From NCBI GenBank assembly GCA_030323885.1, contig CM059186.1, forward strand, positions 173,625,743-173,689,742: a stretch of DNA of 64,000 nucleotides. The letters are read 5' to 3'. Numbering within the stretch: position 1 is the first letter of the stretch; each line of letters starts with the position of its first letter. This document shows positions 1-12,400 of the stretch, in pieces. Below the pieces are notes generated by a model that worked only from the letters and a program-made list of their open reading frames with translations, was not told the origin of the DNA and did not search any database. Source of the stretch: Branchipolynoe longqiensis (lineage: Eukaryota > Annelida > Polychaeta > Phyllodocida > Polynoidae). The translations under genes were made by a program, and so were the position numbers.

Positions 1-883
1 CACAAAACTTGACATTTTTAGGACATTTCACATGCCACTTGCTTTATAAACAGTAGTAATAATAATTTGAAACCTCATTGCTATGGTTTTGTCTTATTTG
101 TGAATATTAAAGAGAAAAGCAAGAAAATATTAGCAGAGTAACAGATTAGCAGAGTAACAAAGTGGAAACAACAATTTTACACAAATGTTCGGCTCAAATT
201 TCAATGTTATAGGGCAATTTCAGGATTTATCTTTTACTATACCATAACTGGGTCCATGCATAGTGTCAAATGGTGAAAATAGTTCCTGTACTGTATCTGT
301 ACTCAGTGTTTGATACAGAGTTTCATAGTACTTGCAAGTGGAAACGAAATGTTACGATGTTAATGACTCCAGAAAATGTTAACTATTTCATAATTAAAAT
401 TTTTTTTTAGAAATAAATGTCTTCAACTTAATGAAGACATTGTATATGACCATTTGAAGTGAAATGAGCTGTTGTTCAGAGGTTTTCATTAAGTTTGTGA
501 CACTTTATTTTCAATGCTGTTGACAATGTCACAAATTAGTGATGTAATTTTCTATGTATTTAGCTACATCCATCCCAATAAGATACATAATACACAATAT
601 TAACATTTACTTTTGATCTAAACTATCTCCCACATTATTTGGCTAACTGATGAAATCTAAATATTGACACTCCAATAAAGGGTTTCTTTGAAATATGCAT
701 TTCTAGTAGACTACCTCAAGTGGTACACAGTTTCTGAGAACGACCCATATACACATACATATACATACAAGCTTCATTGGTAGGCATACGAATAACACCT
801 CACATAATAGCACTCCCTCCCTGTCGTATATCGGAATATTTTACAAATATATATCATATGCACTATATCAATGTATATTTGAA
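1..883. other. AT-rich non-coding stretch
   Basis: No gene, exon with supported splice sites or long repeat seen. A 20-bp piece at 825-845 matches the start (TGTAAAATATTCCG, minus strand) of the LTR-like family at 50.0 and 53.3 kb. Confidence 0.4.
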
Positions 884-1274
884 AGGTTCAGGCGCAAAAA
901 CTGACAAATCCATTTTTAGTTGTTTTCTGTAGAATAGAATTTAGTGTTGTGCTTTATTCAATTAATTTTTTTATTTTAACTCTCTGCAAGGTATGTTTAC
1001 AATAAACTGAGGTGATACAATAAATGCATACAAATTCCTTACAGACAGAAAGGATCCCAGAAAAGCGATGCTTATCTAGCTGGTCTCCATGATGTGAATG
1101 AACAAGTTAAAGTCAATTTCATATTGAGTAGAGTATTGCATAGGAGATGTGGCAGCTTCTCCGAAAAACCGGATTTCACTATCGGAATGATGGCTCCCTC
1201 TGCTCAAATGTGGTAGTCTTGGTTTCATTTTGACCCAGATGGCATTTGTCGGTTTTTGCGCCTGAACCATTCAT
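884..1274. mobile_element. Inverted-repeat MITE, about 390 bp
   Basis: The ends are inverted copies: GGTTCAGGCGCAAAAACTGA at the left, and its near-perfect reverse complement at 1240-1270. The segment 968-1090 (ttattttaactctctgcaag...) recurs at 58036-58150, so part of the interior is itself interspersed. Confidence 0.6.
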
Positions 1275-1344
1275 TTATAGGAGACTGCATACATCATATC
1301 TACAGTATATATAGGTACAGTATATATGTCTCCCATATATGTGC

Positions 1345-1515
1345 ATAACTTACAGCATCTCTCATACCATGTCTATGTGGTGTGGGACGTTAAAAATCTC
1401 CATGGTCGTTAAAAGTGTAGGCTGTGGTTTATTATTGACCAACTGTCTAATGGTGAAAACAATACTATTCAGACTTATCCATGACAGACAGTATAAATCT
1501 TCAAGAAGAAGAAGA
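1345..1515 (+). mobile_element. SINE-B fragment
   Basis: Reverse complement of the 3' half of the SINE at 40.25 and 51.5 kb. Shared blocks include GACGTTAAAAATC and ACTGTCTAATGGTGAAAAC. It creates a spurious 76-codon ORF. Confidence 0.6.
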
Positions 1516-1854
1516 ATATATCGACCTATAGTTACACAAGTAACTGCCCCCTTAGTATTTTGTCGATAGGAAACGCAAAGTAAGCATATCTGGAGGCAGC
1601 ATCATGTAACCTACTCAATGTTAAGAAAGGTCAGGTAGTAACCGACAGATAAAGTTAAGTAGTCCGATAAAAATATCACATTTTAAAAAGCGAAGCACTT
1701 ATTTAGATTTGAACGTACATATCCAACTCAGATACTTGTGTAGTTAATAAGTTATTAAGTATGTGTTGCTGCAAAGGAGGGGCTTTAACAGAACCTGTTA
1801 CTGCTGAAGCCCATGGGATTTTTTAAAAGCATGCCAAAATTGGCCCTCGGCATT

Positions 1855-2245
1855 ACCAAAGACCCTATAATACTAACACAGCTCACTCCCTATCTCTCGC
1901 ATGGTAATGTAAATTTTGCAGTGCCACCTTGTGGTAGGTTTGATCAGCCCGGCTACTGGTTGGTGTTTCACATGTAGACACATACAATTATATTATACAT
2001 GACATAGGTAAGTATGAATACATATCAATATGAAATTGCTATGAACAAATACATATCATCATCAGCATCATCCTCATCATCACCATCATCACACATCTTT
2101 CACATTCATATATACATATAATATTAATATAGCACCTGTTTAACCAAGAGAACTGCCAGCGCACCAAGTGGTGGGTTTGATCATTTTGATTACACAGTAC
2201 AGGCTGAGTGAGCCATCTTAGTGTTATAGGGTCTTTGGCATTACT
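1855..2245. mobile_element. MITE with CAAAGACCCTATAATACTAA ends
   Basis: Terminal inverted repeats of about 30 bp flank a core with a (CAT/ATC)n tract. A second, inverted copy is at 55066-55412. Here it interrupts a SINE-A: the SINE motif ggcatta is repeated on both sides, consistent with target duplication. Confidence 0.65.
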
Positions 2246-2440
2246 GGGATATGACAAGGACTGACTGGTTAGCTCAGGATCAGGATAATGTGACTGAGTA
2301 GAAAATTGGGTCATGGTGCTGGCAGCCTGGTTTCCCAGTAGGGAAGCACTATAAAGTTACCATGAGGGCGCACTCTCACAAATCAGTATGCATCCTGATA
2401 TGACCTAAAATGTTGCTAGGATGTATAACTCCCAACAAAT
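2237..2440 (+). mobile_element. SINE-A, 3' part
   Basis: Carries the tail-1 body: GACTGGTTAGCTCAG, GGATAATGTGACTGAGT, then GTTGCTAGGATGTA. Its 5' tRNA-like head is lost at the MITE insertion. It ends about 175 bases before the SLC46-like start codon. Confidence 0.65.
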
Positions 2441-2614
2441 AAACATGTAAACACACATAACACTATTAAGTCACCATCATGATGGTGCATTGCCACAAGT
2501 TGATACCCGTCATGATATTCCCTTACATGTTCCTAAGCTGTAAAACTCCAACAAGCCATCTATGTTAATAGGCCAGTGCACCAGGCGGGGACCAGCAGCG
2601 CAGAGGCAGTTGGC

Positions 2615-3424
2615 ATGCAGATGGATCCCAGCGACAACGACCCGCTGTTGGGCAGTGAGGAGTACCTGGTGAGCCCACAGGTCGACGTGCTGGACGCGCC
2701 GGCATCAGCATGCCGGCAACCAGACACATCGTGCTTCCGGCGCTGGGTGACGGTCGAACCATATCTGCTGCTCTTCTTCATGGCGGTCATACCAGTGCAG
2801 CCGCTGGTCGACCAGTACGTCCTGCAGTACATCCACCGGACCAACAACATCACCCACAACACCTCATCCCAGCCGCTCTGCGTGCACAACCTGACCGACC
2901 CCTCTTATGTGAAGGAGCAAGAAATGCAAGCAGAAGCTGCCAACACCATGATGCTGATATCCATAGGCGGCATGATCCCATCCATCATCGTCACTGCGCA
3001 GGTCGGCGCCTACAGTGACCGAGTCGGCCGCAAGGTGGCGCTGGTTCTGCCCATCGTGGGTTTCCTGTTGTGCTCAGTCATACTTGCAGTGGCTGTCCAG
3101 TTGGACCTCTCGATGTGGGCCATCGCCGCAGCTTTCGTCACACAGGGCGCTACAGGTGGATTCTCTATGGCGCTCGCTGCCAGCTTCGCCTACATCGCTG
3201 ACGTCACGACGCATGCGCAGCGTTCCATACGCATCTTCGTGCTCGAGATCGTGATCGGCGTCGGCATAATTGGGTCGCAGGTGGCGCTGGGATATCTGAT
3301 CAAGACGCTGGGTTTCATGTGGCCGATGGTCATCACTGCTGGCATCCACGTCGTCAACTTGCTCTACGTCATGGTCGTTGTCAAGGAAACGGTCACGCGA
3401 GATCCCAAGACGCGCTTCTGGACG
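2615..3424 (+). CDS. SLC46-like exon 1
   Basis: Encodes the N-terminal tail, roughly the first six membrane segments and the DRVGRK motif, and ends in KTRFWT. The donor is ACG|gtaggt, phase 0. The open frame extends upstream to 2537 without another ATG, so an untranslated or spliced 5' leader is possible. GC content is clearly higher than in the flanking introns. Confidence 0.9.
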
Positions 3425-6400
3425 GTAGGTGTCAAGGAGAGAAAGGAGGGCAGATTCCACTTTAGTCAGAGGAACGTCTGGATGTGGCAAATAATAAAAC
3501 TGTAGTAGGCTGCACTGAGCTCTCAAGCAAGGAGCTACATAGATAGGTAGTCACACCTCTTTCCATTCCAGGGTGAATATCTGAAGGCCCCCGCCCCCTC
3601 AGCCTGCCCCTAGGGCATCCAAAACAATCTTATTCCGTGTTGCGAAATTTCTCTTGGTAGGCCTTGCACATAACCCATCCCCCTCCAAAGAAAAATCATC
3701 ATAATTGTACATACATATAAGATAATTGTACGTATAATACTTGCAGGCTTCATAATGCTCCTTGTGTGGGTGGGGGCGGTGGGAAGGTGATTTTAAATAA
3801 GCCATAGCCCCTTTGGTTTTGACCCATTTGAAACCATTTGATGCAACTACCCACTCAGCTTTCCCATTTGTAAAATCCTGTTTTTGTTGTTTTCTCTCTT
3901 TTTGGGGGGGGGGGTACATTAGTTGATTAAGCAGTGGAAATTTTAATTGCGGACAATTGCCGATTCCCATTTCCACTGCTCCTTGCCGTATCCTTGTAAT
4001 GCCAAGCGCCAGGCTAGGAAGCGACAAGTATACATTTCTGAAGTAATAGACCTATTTCAATGTTTACAAACATTGTGTATGCGCGCGCAGCTCGGCTGCA
4101 GAACGAAGGCACACTGCCACGGAGTTTGCCAGTACGCGCAGTGCAAAACGTCAGTTTTAGTCAAAATTAATAGAAATCCAGAACCCTAACCGTATAAATT
4201 TAATATAATCTTTTTGGTAAACATGTTTTCTATATGGGTTCCAAGCGGGTTGTGTCTAGGTCGTGTGGTTTTAGAGATATTAATTTTTTTCTCTAAGAAG
4301 ATTGCTCACGGCCATTGACAATGCATTGAATTTGCCAGTACGCGCAGTGCAAAACGTTAGTTTTAGTCAAAATTAATAGAAATCCAGAACCCTAACCTTA
4401 TAAATTTAATATAATCTTGTTGTTAAACATGTTTTCTATGTGTATTCCAATCGGTTTGTTTCTAGGTTGTGTGGTTTTAGAGATATTTAACTTTTACTGC
4501 ATGAAGATTGCTCACGGCTATTGACAATGCATTGACTGATTGAGTTTGCCATACGCGCAGTGCAAAACGTCAGTTTTATTCAAAATTAATAGAAATCCAG
4601 AACCCTAACCATATCAATTTAATATAGTATTTTTGGTAAACATGTTTTCTATGTGTATTCCAATCAGTTTGTTTCTAGGTTGTGTGGTTTTAGAGATATT
4701 TAACTTTTACTGCATGAAGATTGCTCATGGCCATTGACAATGCATTAACTGATTGAATTTGCCATACGCGCAGTGCAAAAAGTCAGTTTTATTCAAAATT
4801 AATAGAAATCCAAAACCCTAACCATATCAATTTAATATAATATTTTTGGTAAACATGTTTTCTATGTGTATTCCAATCAGTTTGTTTCTAGGTTGTGTGG
4901 TTTTAGAGATATTTAACTTTTACTGCATGAAGATTGCTTACGGCCATTGACAATGCATTGAGTTTGCCGATACGCTCGGTGCAACATGTCGATTTTATTC
5001 AAAATTAATAGAAATACAGAACCCTAACCATATAAATTTAATCTAATCTCTTTTTTGAATGTGTTTTCTATATGTAATCCAATCGGTATGTGCCTAGGTG
5101 GTGTGGTTTTAGAGATATTACACCTTTTCTCTATGAATATTGCTTATAGCCATTGAGTTTGCAGTGTGACCGGATGTTGAGCTGCAGCCAAGCAGCGCGC
5201 GCAGTGACCTAAATACATGTGCTGACGTCATATGAAATTGGTCAATTCAGTCAGTTTTAACTCAACCATCGTTCGAAACTATGGATCGTAACCTGCCATT
5301 TGCATTCAGGTGGAGCACTACTGTAAGATCTGGTCGCTGTACTGGCGGGACGATGGGACCGGCCGGCGCTGGAGGCTGGTGCTCGGGCTGCTGGTGGTGT
5401 TCCTGAACGGCTCAGTGCTGCTCGGGGGGCTGGAGGTGATGGTCTACTTCCAGATCGACTCCCCCATCTGCTTCTCCTCAGTCGACATCGGCCTTTGGGG
5501 GGTAGGTGCCTTAAACTTAAAGGGGCTGCAACATGGCCAATGCAATTTGACTTATTCAAAATTAGTATGAGTTATTAAAGGTGCATAGTCCGATCGTTTT
5601 GCTTTACCTCGCGTGCGGGAGATCGGGAGTTTGGTTCCCAGTCGAGTTAAACCAATGACTTAAGCCGTGTTTACACGGGGAATTGTGAAACGATCTAGAC
5701 AAAGCGATTTATATGAGGCGTTTTTGAGGTGCGTTTACACGGACAGAGTTTAAAGAGTGTTTTGGTGCCGGGAACCAGCAGCCTGTGGTGCGCCTGTAGC
5801 CGGCGAGCACCTAATCGGGCCCTAACACTGCCGGGAACCAGCTGAATCGCTTCAAATAAACCACCTCCCGAGGTGGTATAGATGAAGCGTTTCATATGAA
5901 TCGATTCAGCCCTAAAACGCCACAGAGGTGCGTCTACACGGCAAATGTGAGTCGATCTAGGCAAGGCGTTTTATATGTGGCGTTTTAAATCGCCCGTGTA
6001 AACAGGGCTTTATACAATTGATACTTTTTGCTTCCTAGCCAGACGCTCGGCATTAATAGGATAGGGCAAGGACTGGTTAGCTCACTGGCATGATAATGTG
6101 ACTGAGTGGGATATTGGGCCATGGTGCCAGTGCCCTGATTTCCCAGTGGGGCAGCACTATGAAGTCACCATGAGTGCACACTGTCACAAGTTATTACCCT
6201 GATATTACCCTAGATGTTGTTAGGATGTAAAACAACAGTCTGCAATATAAATAAATAATAAAAAAGGCAACACCGCCATTTATATAGATATAATGCTTAT
6301 ATTTCACATTAAATTGACTATTATAATCTAGACCTTACTTTAGTTTGAAATAGCTTCTATTTTGAGATATTTTTCTAATTTGGTCTATTAGTTGTTTAAG

Positions 6401-9400
6401 CAGGGGAAATTTCAGTCATAGATGACTGGTCTTCCTCATTCCACTGCTGGTCGATAGAAAGCCTGAGCCTACACTTTTACCGACCCAAGGGATTTTTAAC
6501 CTCCCACACCACATAAGCTGTATTCACACGGGCGAGTTAAAACGCCTCACGCGAAACGCCTTGCGTACTGCGACTCACATTTGCCGTGTGAACGCGACGG
6601 TGAGGCGTTTTAGGGCTGAATCGATTCATATAAATCGTTTAATGTAAAACGCTTCGCTAGGTGGTCTACAGGAAGCGATCTATGTTGAAACGTTTTATCT
6701 TGCCCGTGTGAACGCATATGAAGTGATTTAGGACGTCACACGCATGCGCAGTCAAGACCTTGGTTTGTTGACTTTCTGGTCGATCAAAGGCGCATATTAT
6801 ATAATTTGGTCTATGAACCTGTTAGAGGTGCACATATATTTTTTTCATGATTTATTTTTAGGGTTTCACTGCCCAGCAGAAGTTTTGACCGTTCCAAACC
6901 AATACGATTCAGTCATTACATATCTAGGTCGAACCCACACTCTCTGGTGCCAGCATCGTTGAACCCAAAATGGCGCTGGTTAGTCTGGACTTGCTCATGC
7001 GCAGATATTGATTTCCGGCCCAAGTACTGCCTGTGTGAACGCGCATCTAAATCGCTTCATATGATTCTGTAGATCGCTTTAGATTTTGCCCGTGTGAATA
7101 CAGCTATAGACATGGTATGAGAGCAACTGGCCTTTGATGACGCTGTAAGTTATACACAGCGGTGGAAATCCAAATTGGCAGAGCTGGGGGCATGGGGAAT
7201 CGAACCACCGACCCTCAGATTAGGAGTCTGACCTAGAAAAAAGTCAGACACTCTAACCACTCCGCCACAGATTTGAAGTGCAAATAAGCCAACTTAATTT
7301 TGGCAGGCATAGGGTTAGGCAGTAACAGGTTCTATTAAATTGACTCAGTATTCCCTTCTATGTGGCAACAAGTATCTAAGTTTGATATGTATGACATAAT
7401 CTAGGTGACTGTTTTGGTTTTGAAAATTTGATGCTTCATCGGACTATGCATCTTTAAGATCAGTCATAACTTGTACAGTTTGAAACAACCTATTTTCTAG
7501 TCTGTCTGGAAGGCAGTATATGACAGTATGGAGAAAACTGTAATTTTGCTGTAATTTTTGTGCTGGCTAAAAAAATCTTTTTAGTCGGTTGCTTTTGGTG
7601 CCTCCATGTGCATTTGTTGTGGAGTCTTTCCATTGGCACCAGGTGGTGGGTTGGTGGGCAGATATGGTCCATTGTGGAACCCGGTTATATTAGTTTTTTT
7701 AGAGTCTTTCTATGGCCACCAGGTGGTGGGTTGGTGGGTGGACATGGTCCATTGTGGAACCCCATTTTATTAGTTCTATGAATATTTCCATTACCACCAG
7801 GTGGCGGGTTGGTGGTTGGACATGGTCCATTGTGGAACGCCATTATATTAGTTCTACGAATATTTCCATTACCACCAGGTGGCGGGTTGGTGGTTGGACA
7901 TGGTCCATTGTGGAACCCTATTATATTAGTTCTACGAATATTTCCATTACCACCAGGTGGCGAGTTGGTGGGTGGACATGGTCCATTGTGGAACACCATT
8001 TTATTAGTTCTACGAATATTTCCATTACCACCAGGTGGCGGGTTGGTGGGTGGACATGATCCATTGTGGAACCCCATTTTATTAGTTCTATGTGGGCGGG
8101 TTGGTGGGTGGACATGGTCCATTGTGGAACCCCATTATATTAGTTCTACGAATATTTCCATTACCACCAGGTGGTGGGTTGGTGGGTGGACATGGTCCAT
8201 TGTGGAACCCCATTTTATTAGTTCTATGAATATTTCCATTACCACCAGGTGGCGGGTTGGTGGGTGGACATGGTCCATTGTGGAACCCCATTATACTAGT
8301 TCTACGAATATTTCCATTACCACCAGGTGGCGGGTTGGTGGGTGGATATGGTCCATTGTAGAACCCCATTATATTAGTTCTAAAGTTTTTCTATGGCCAC
8401 CAGGTGGCGGGCTGTTGGGTGGATATGGTCCATCGTGGAACCCCATTATATTAGTTCTTGAATCTTTCAATGGCCACCAGATGGCGGGTTGGTGGGTGGA
8501 TATGGTCCATTGTGGAGCCCCACTATAGTGAAGTGTTTTGTCGCCAGGGGGTGCGGTACGTGGTGATGAACGTTTCGAACATTGTGGCGCTGTACCTGCT
8601 GCATTCGCGTCTTGGTGACACCGGGCTGATGGTTCTCGGGTCGGTGACGGCCATCGGCTACTGCATCTTCCCCGTCTTCATCACCTCCTCACCGGCCATG
8701 TACATCTGTGAGTCCACGCACCAAGTCTTACTTGTCAGCGCGTCCTTTGCCACCAGTCAAAACAGCAAGATTTTGACCGATTTTGTTTGTAGGTCATGGG
8801 ATTCGAACCCTGGTCGAGTCAAACCAATGACATAAAAATGTTTACTTGACGCCAACTAGCCTGCCTGGCGTCTGGCATTACTAGGATAGAGCAAGGAGCA
8901 GTGGAATGAGGAAGACCAATTGTCCACGATTGAAATTTCTCCTGCTTAATCAACTAATGTACCAAATTACAAATTTTAAAATTGTGAACTTGTGTTTTAT
9001 TGCAATGCCTAAATCTAACCTTTGACCTTTGACCTCAGCGGTACTCTCCGCCGTTGGTACAGCCCTCGTCGTTCCACTGGTGCGTTCCTATTCATCGAAG
9101 CTGGTCAAAGACGACGAACAAGGTAAGACTTAGCAAGCCAGAACCTTCACACCCACCCACAAATTTAGTCACTTCAAAATTACATCAGAAATCAATTTTG
9201 CATTGATTTGACACACATTTCACCATTCCAGATTTTCATGTAGATTTAACGCTTACAATTACATACTATTTATGAAGTGTTGGATCTGTTCTGAATATAT
9301 ATTATTCCCTTAAAGTTGCATAGTCCGGTGGTTTTGAGTTCCTGCCATTTTCTGAGATAAATACATTGGGTTGATTAACATAATCAACTTTGCTTCATTT

Positions 9401-12400
9401 TGAACTAACTTTGATTTGAGATGACCAACTTTGGCGATATTTGAAATGAAGACATGTCAAATTAATTTTGGCAAGCACATAAACATTCTACCACCGTAAA
9501 GTGAGGTGAATCACGAGACTAGGGCTTAGGGCACGTGACCTATTTCCCATTGAAACCAACGTCACAGTGAGCGACCGCCCTGATCTAGCCACTCTCTGTC
9601 CCGATGGATAGATTAGAACTTTGCTTAATCTAATCTGCATTAGAGCGACCGGACGCGGTGGCCGAATCGGTATAGTGCAGGCTTCCCGTGCTGAAGGTCA
9701 GGAGTTCAAATTCCAGCAGAGTCAAACCAATGACATAAAAAAATGATACTTGCCGTTACCTAGCCTCACCCTCATGCATTAATAGGATATGGCAACGACT
9801 GGTTAGCTCAGTGTCAGGATAATGTGACCATGTGGGATATCGGGTTATGGTGCTGGCACTCTAGTATCTCAGTGGGGCAGCACTATAAAGTCGCCATGAG
9901 TGCGCATGGTCACAAGTTGGTACCCGTCCTGATATGACCTTAGATATTGTTAGGATGTAAAACAACAAACACTCTGCATAAAAGTTGCAGTATAATGCAT
10001 GGTTTCACAGATAGGCAGCTTTCAGTCACAGCACTGTGTGCTTATTTTTTGGAGGTTCTACCCCCGAGCAACATCTAAGGGCATGTAGTGATGGGTACCG
10101 ACTTGTGACATGACACACTCATGGCGATTTGTTGTTGTTGATAGTGCTTCCCCACTGGGATATTATTATATTATCAGCACCATGCCCCGATATCCCACTG
10201 AGTCCCATTATCCTGGTAGTGAATGAACAAATATCAATTTTGTAAACCTTTTGGTTTTTGACTCGACTGGGGATTGATCCTGCAATCTCCAGCATGGGAA
10301 GCGGGTTGTGTATTGTCGACTCCTTGTCAAACTACCAGTGTTGCCAACCTGGAGGTACTGAGAATCCTTGAGGTTTTATGTTGTTGGCATGGAACCTGAG
10401 TGACGGCAACCACAAGCTTGCTTGGGGGAACCGGGAGCATCCCCCATCACCCCCAGAATTATTTTGTTAAAGTGGCTTTAAAATGGGCTATTTGAGGGCA
10501 TTTCCAATGGGTTATATAATGATATTTTAGCGTATATATAACATGATGTTTACTTGTATTTAATCAAAAATACAGAAAATCATAGGAAAGTACAGAAATA
10601 TGTAGAAAACTACAGAAAATTGTACAAAAGTACAGAAATTCATTCAAAAATGCGGAAATTCCTACAAAAGTACAGAAATCCATGTGATTTACGCATCAAT
10701 CCATGACTCGTGAGGTGACTGATCTGAACCTTCAATTTCCGTGACTCTTACGCCTCACGGGAATTTCGTGAGAGTTGGCAACGCTGGCCTACAGAAAGCT
10801 GCGGTGTGTTCTGAATGCAGGTGCCTCGTTCTCGACTATCGCCAACGCGCAGTCGGTCAGCGTCCTTGTGGGTACCGTGGTCTTCAACTCGATCTACTCG
10901 GCCACCGTGAAGCCGCCATACTTCAAGGGCACCGTATTCCTGGTGCAGGCCGCCGCCATCGGCCTGTCCCTCCTCCTCATCGTGTAAGCACATCTTCTCA
11001 CATCACGTGACCTGGGTCATCATACAGAGGCGCCAAGTCTCCCTCTCGATTTGGTTGGTCGGTTTGGTTGTTGGAGTTTTACGTCCTGGCAACATCTAAG
11101 GTAGTGTTTGTACAGCGTCGGATTATCCGATTTTCATCGGATATTCAAGTATTTGTCAGATAAAGTCAAATTTTCCATAATTTTTCATTGTTTTTGGACA
11201 AATCCGTTGGATTTTTCTTACATTTCTTGTTCAAAACTTAACTTGAATGTCATAAATTCTTTGGAATTCTAATGAAATAGTAATGAAATAGGTTACTTTA
11301 ATCAGAATATATATTGTTAATTGTCTGACAGCTTTGTTTTTTCCCATATTTTAAGTATTGGAGGAAACCTAAGATTTTGGTTGCACAAAAGTAGCATTTT
11401 TATTTCTGGCTTGGTACAAACACTGCTACGGTCATATCAGTTTCCCTAGCGTATGGCGACGTATGCAAAGCGTATGATGATGTATACTTGGTGTACTGAG
11501 ACGTTTTTTTACGGTTGGAGGTGACAGGTCTAGCGTATGAGTAACCTATGCCGACGTATAGCCACCGTATGCCTCGTGTATTCAAAACTTATGAGTAATG
11601 TATGGAAAGCATATGATGACGTATGCTATCGCCGTTAGGCCACGCCCCGATCACTCCGCCCCGCGGACTGCCAGAAGAAGCCTGGTGGTGCCTTTATATA
11701 CTGAGAGGCAACACGCGGTGCATACGCTCGGAATACGCTAGGGGTACGCCAGCACATGCTAGGGGCACGCTCGCACACGTTACCGGTATGTTAGCCGTAC
11801 ACTATATACGCAAGAGACACGCGGAGGACGCTGGTTCAACATATGGCTAACCTATGCCGACCTACCCCATACATGTGCATACCGTACGCCGACGTACGCA
11901 CAACGTATGAGAAACGTATGAGCCATATGCTGGCATAGGTTGAAAATTTTGAACATGCACAGCATTTTTTTGCGGCTCGACCTACGACACAGTATTCCGA
12001 GTGTACTCGACGTATGCCCAACCTATGCGTAACCTGTCACGTCGTATGCCGACGTGTTGGTCGAAAATCGCATACGTCGCCATACACTAACGCCATACGT
12101 CGTAGTGTGACAGCCCCTTTAGACCCATCATACGCTTTCTAAAGCTTATACAAAAGATGTCAGTCACAGAACACACTCTTATTGTCATTCCGGGACTAGC
12201 CTCTTAACAATTACACTACCTAAGCTTCCTGATGCAATCACCATATCCAGACCTACATGTCTATGTGGCTCCTTGGCTGATAGGTCAGTGCAGACTACTG
12301 CAGTGTCAACATTTTTTGTGTACACTTTGTGGAGGGAAAAGGTATGTTTCATATGCTTGTGATAATTGTTGAAAATGTTGATAATTGTTAAGTTTAAAAT

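Noticed and set aside
2560..3526. Other-frame ORFs over the first SLC46-like exon, including a 150-codon minus-strand frame
   Set aside because: Shadows of a GC-rich exon with few stops; the plus-strand frame has clear family motifs.
7685..8528. Long ORFs of 239, 145, 115 and 93 codons
   Set aside because: All are translations of the 78-bp minisatellite in different frames and strands.
9647..9730. tRNA gene
   Set aside because: A and B boxes are present, but the fold is degenerate and the sequence continues into the SINE body repeated many times.
10775..10987. Reading SLC46-like exon 5 as the last exon, ending at TAA 10985
   Set aside because: The TAA lies in a good gtaagc donor; the spliced alternative adds a natural final membrane segment and basic tail in phase.
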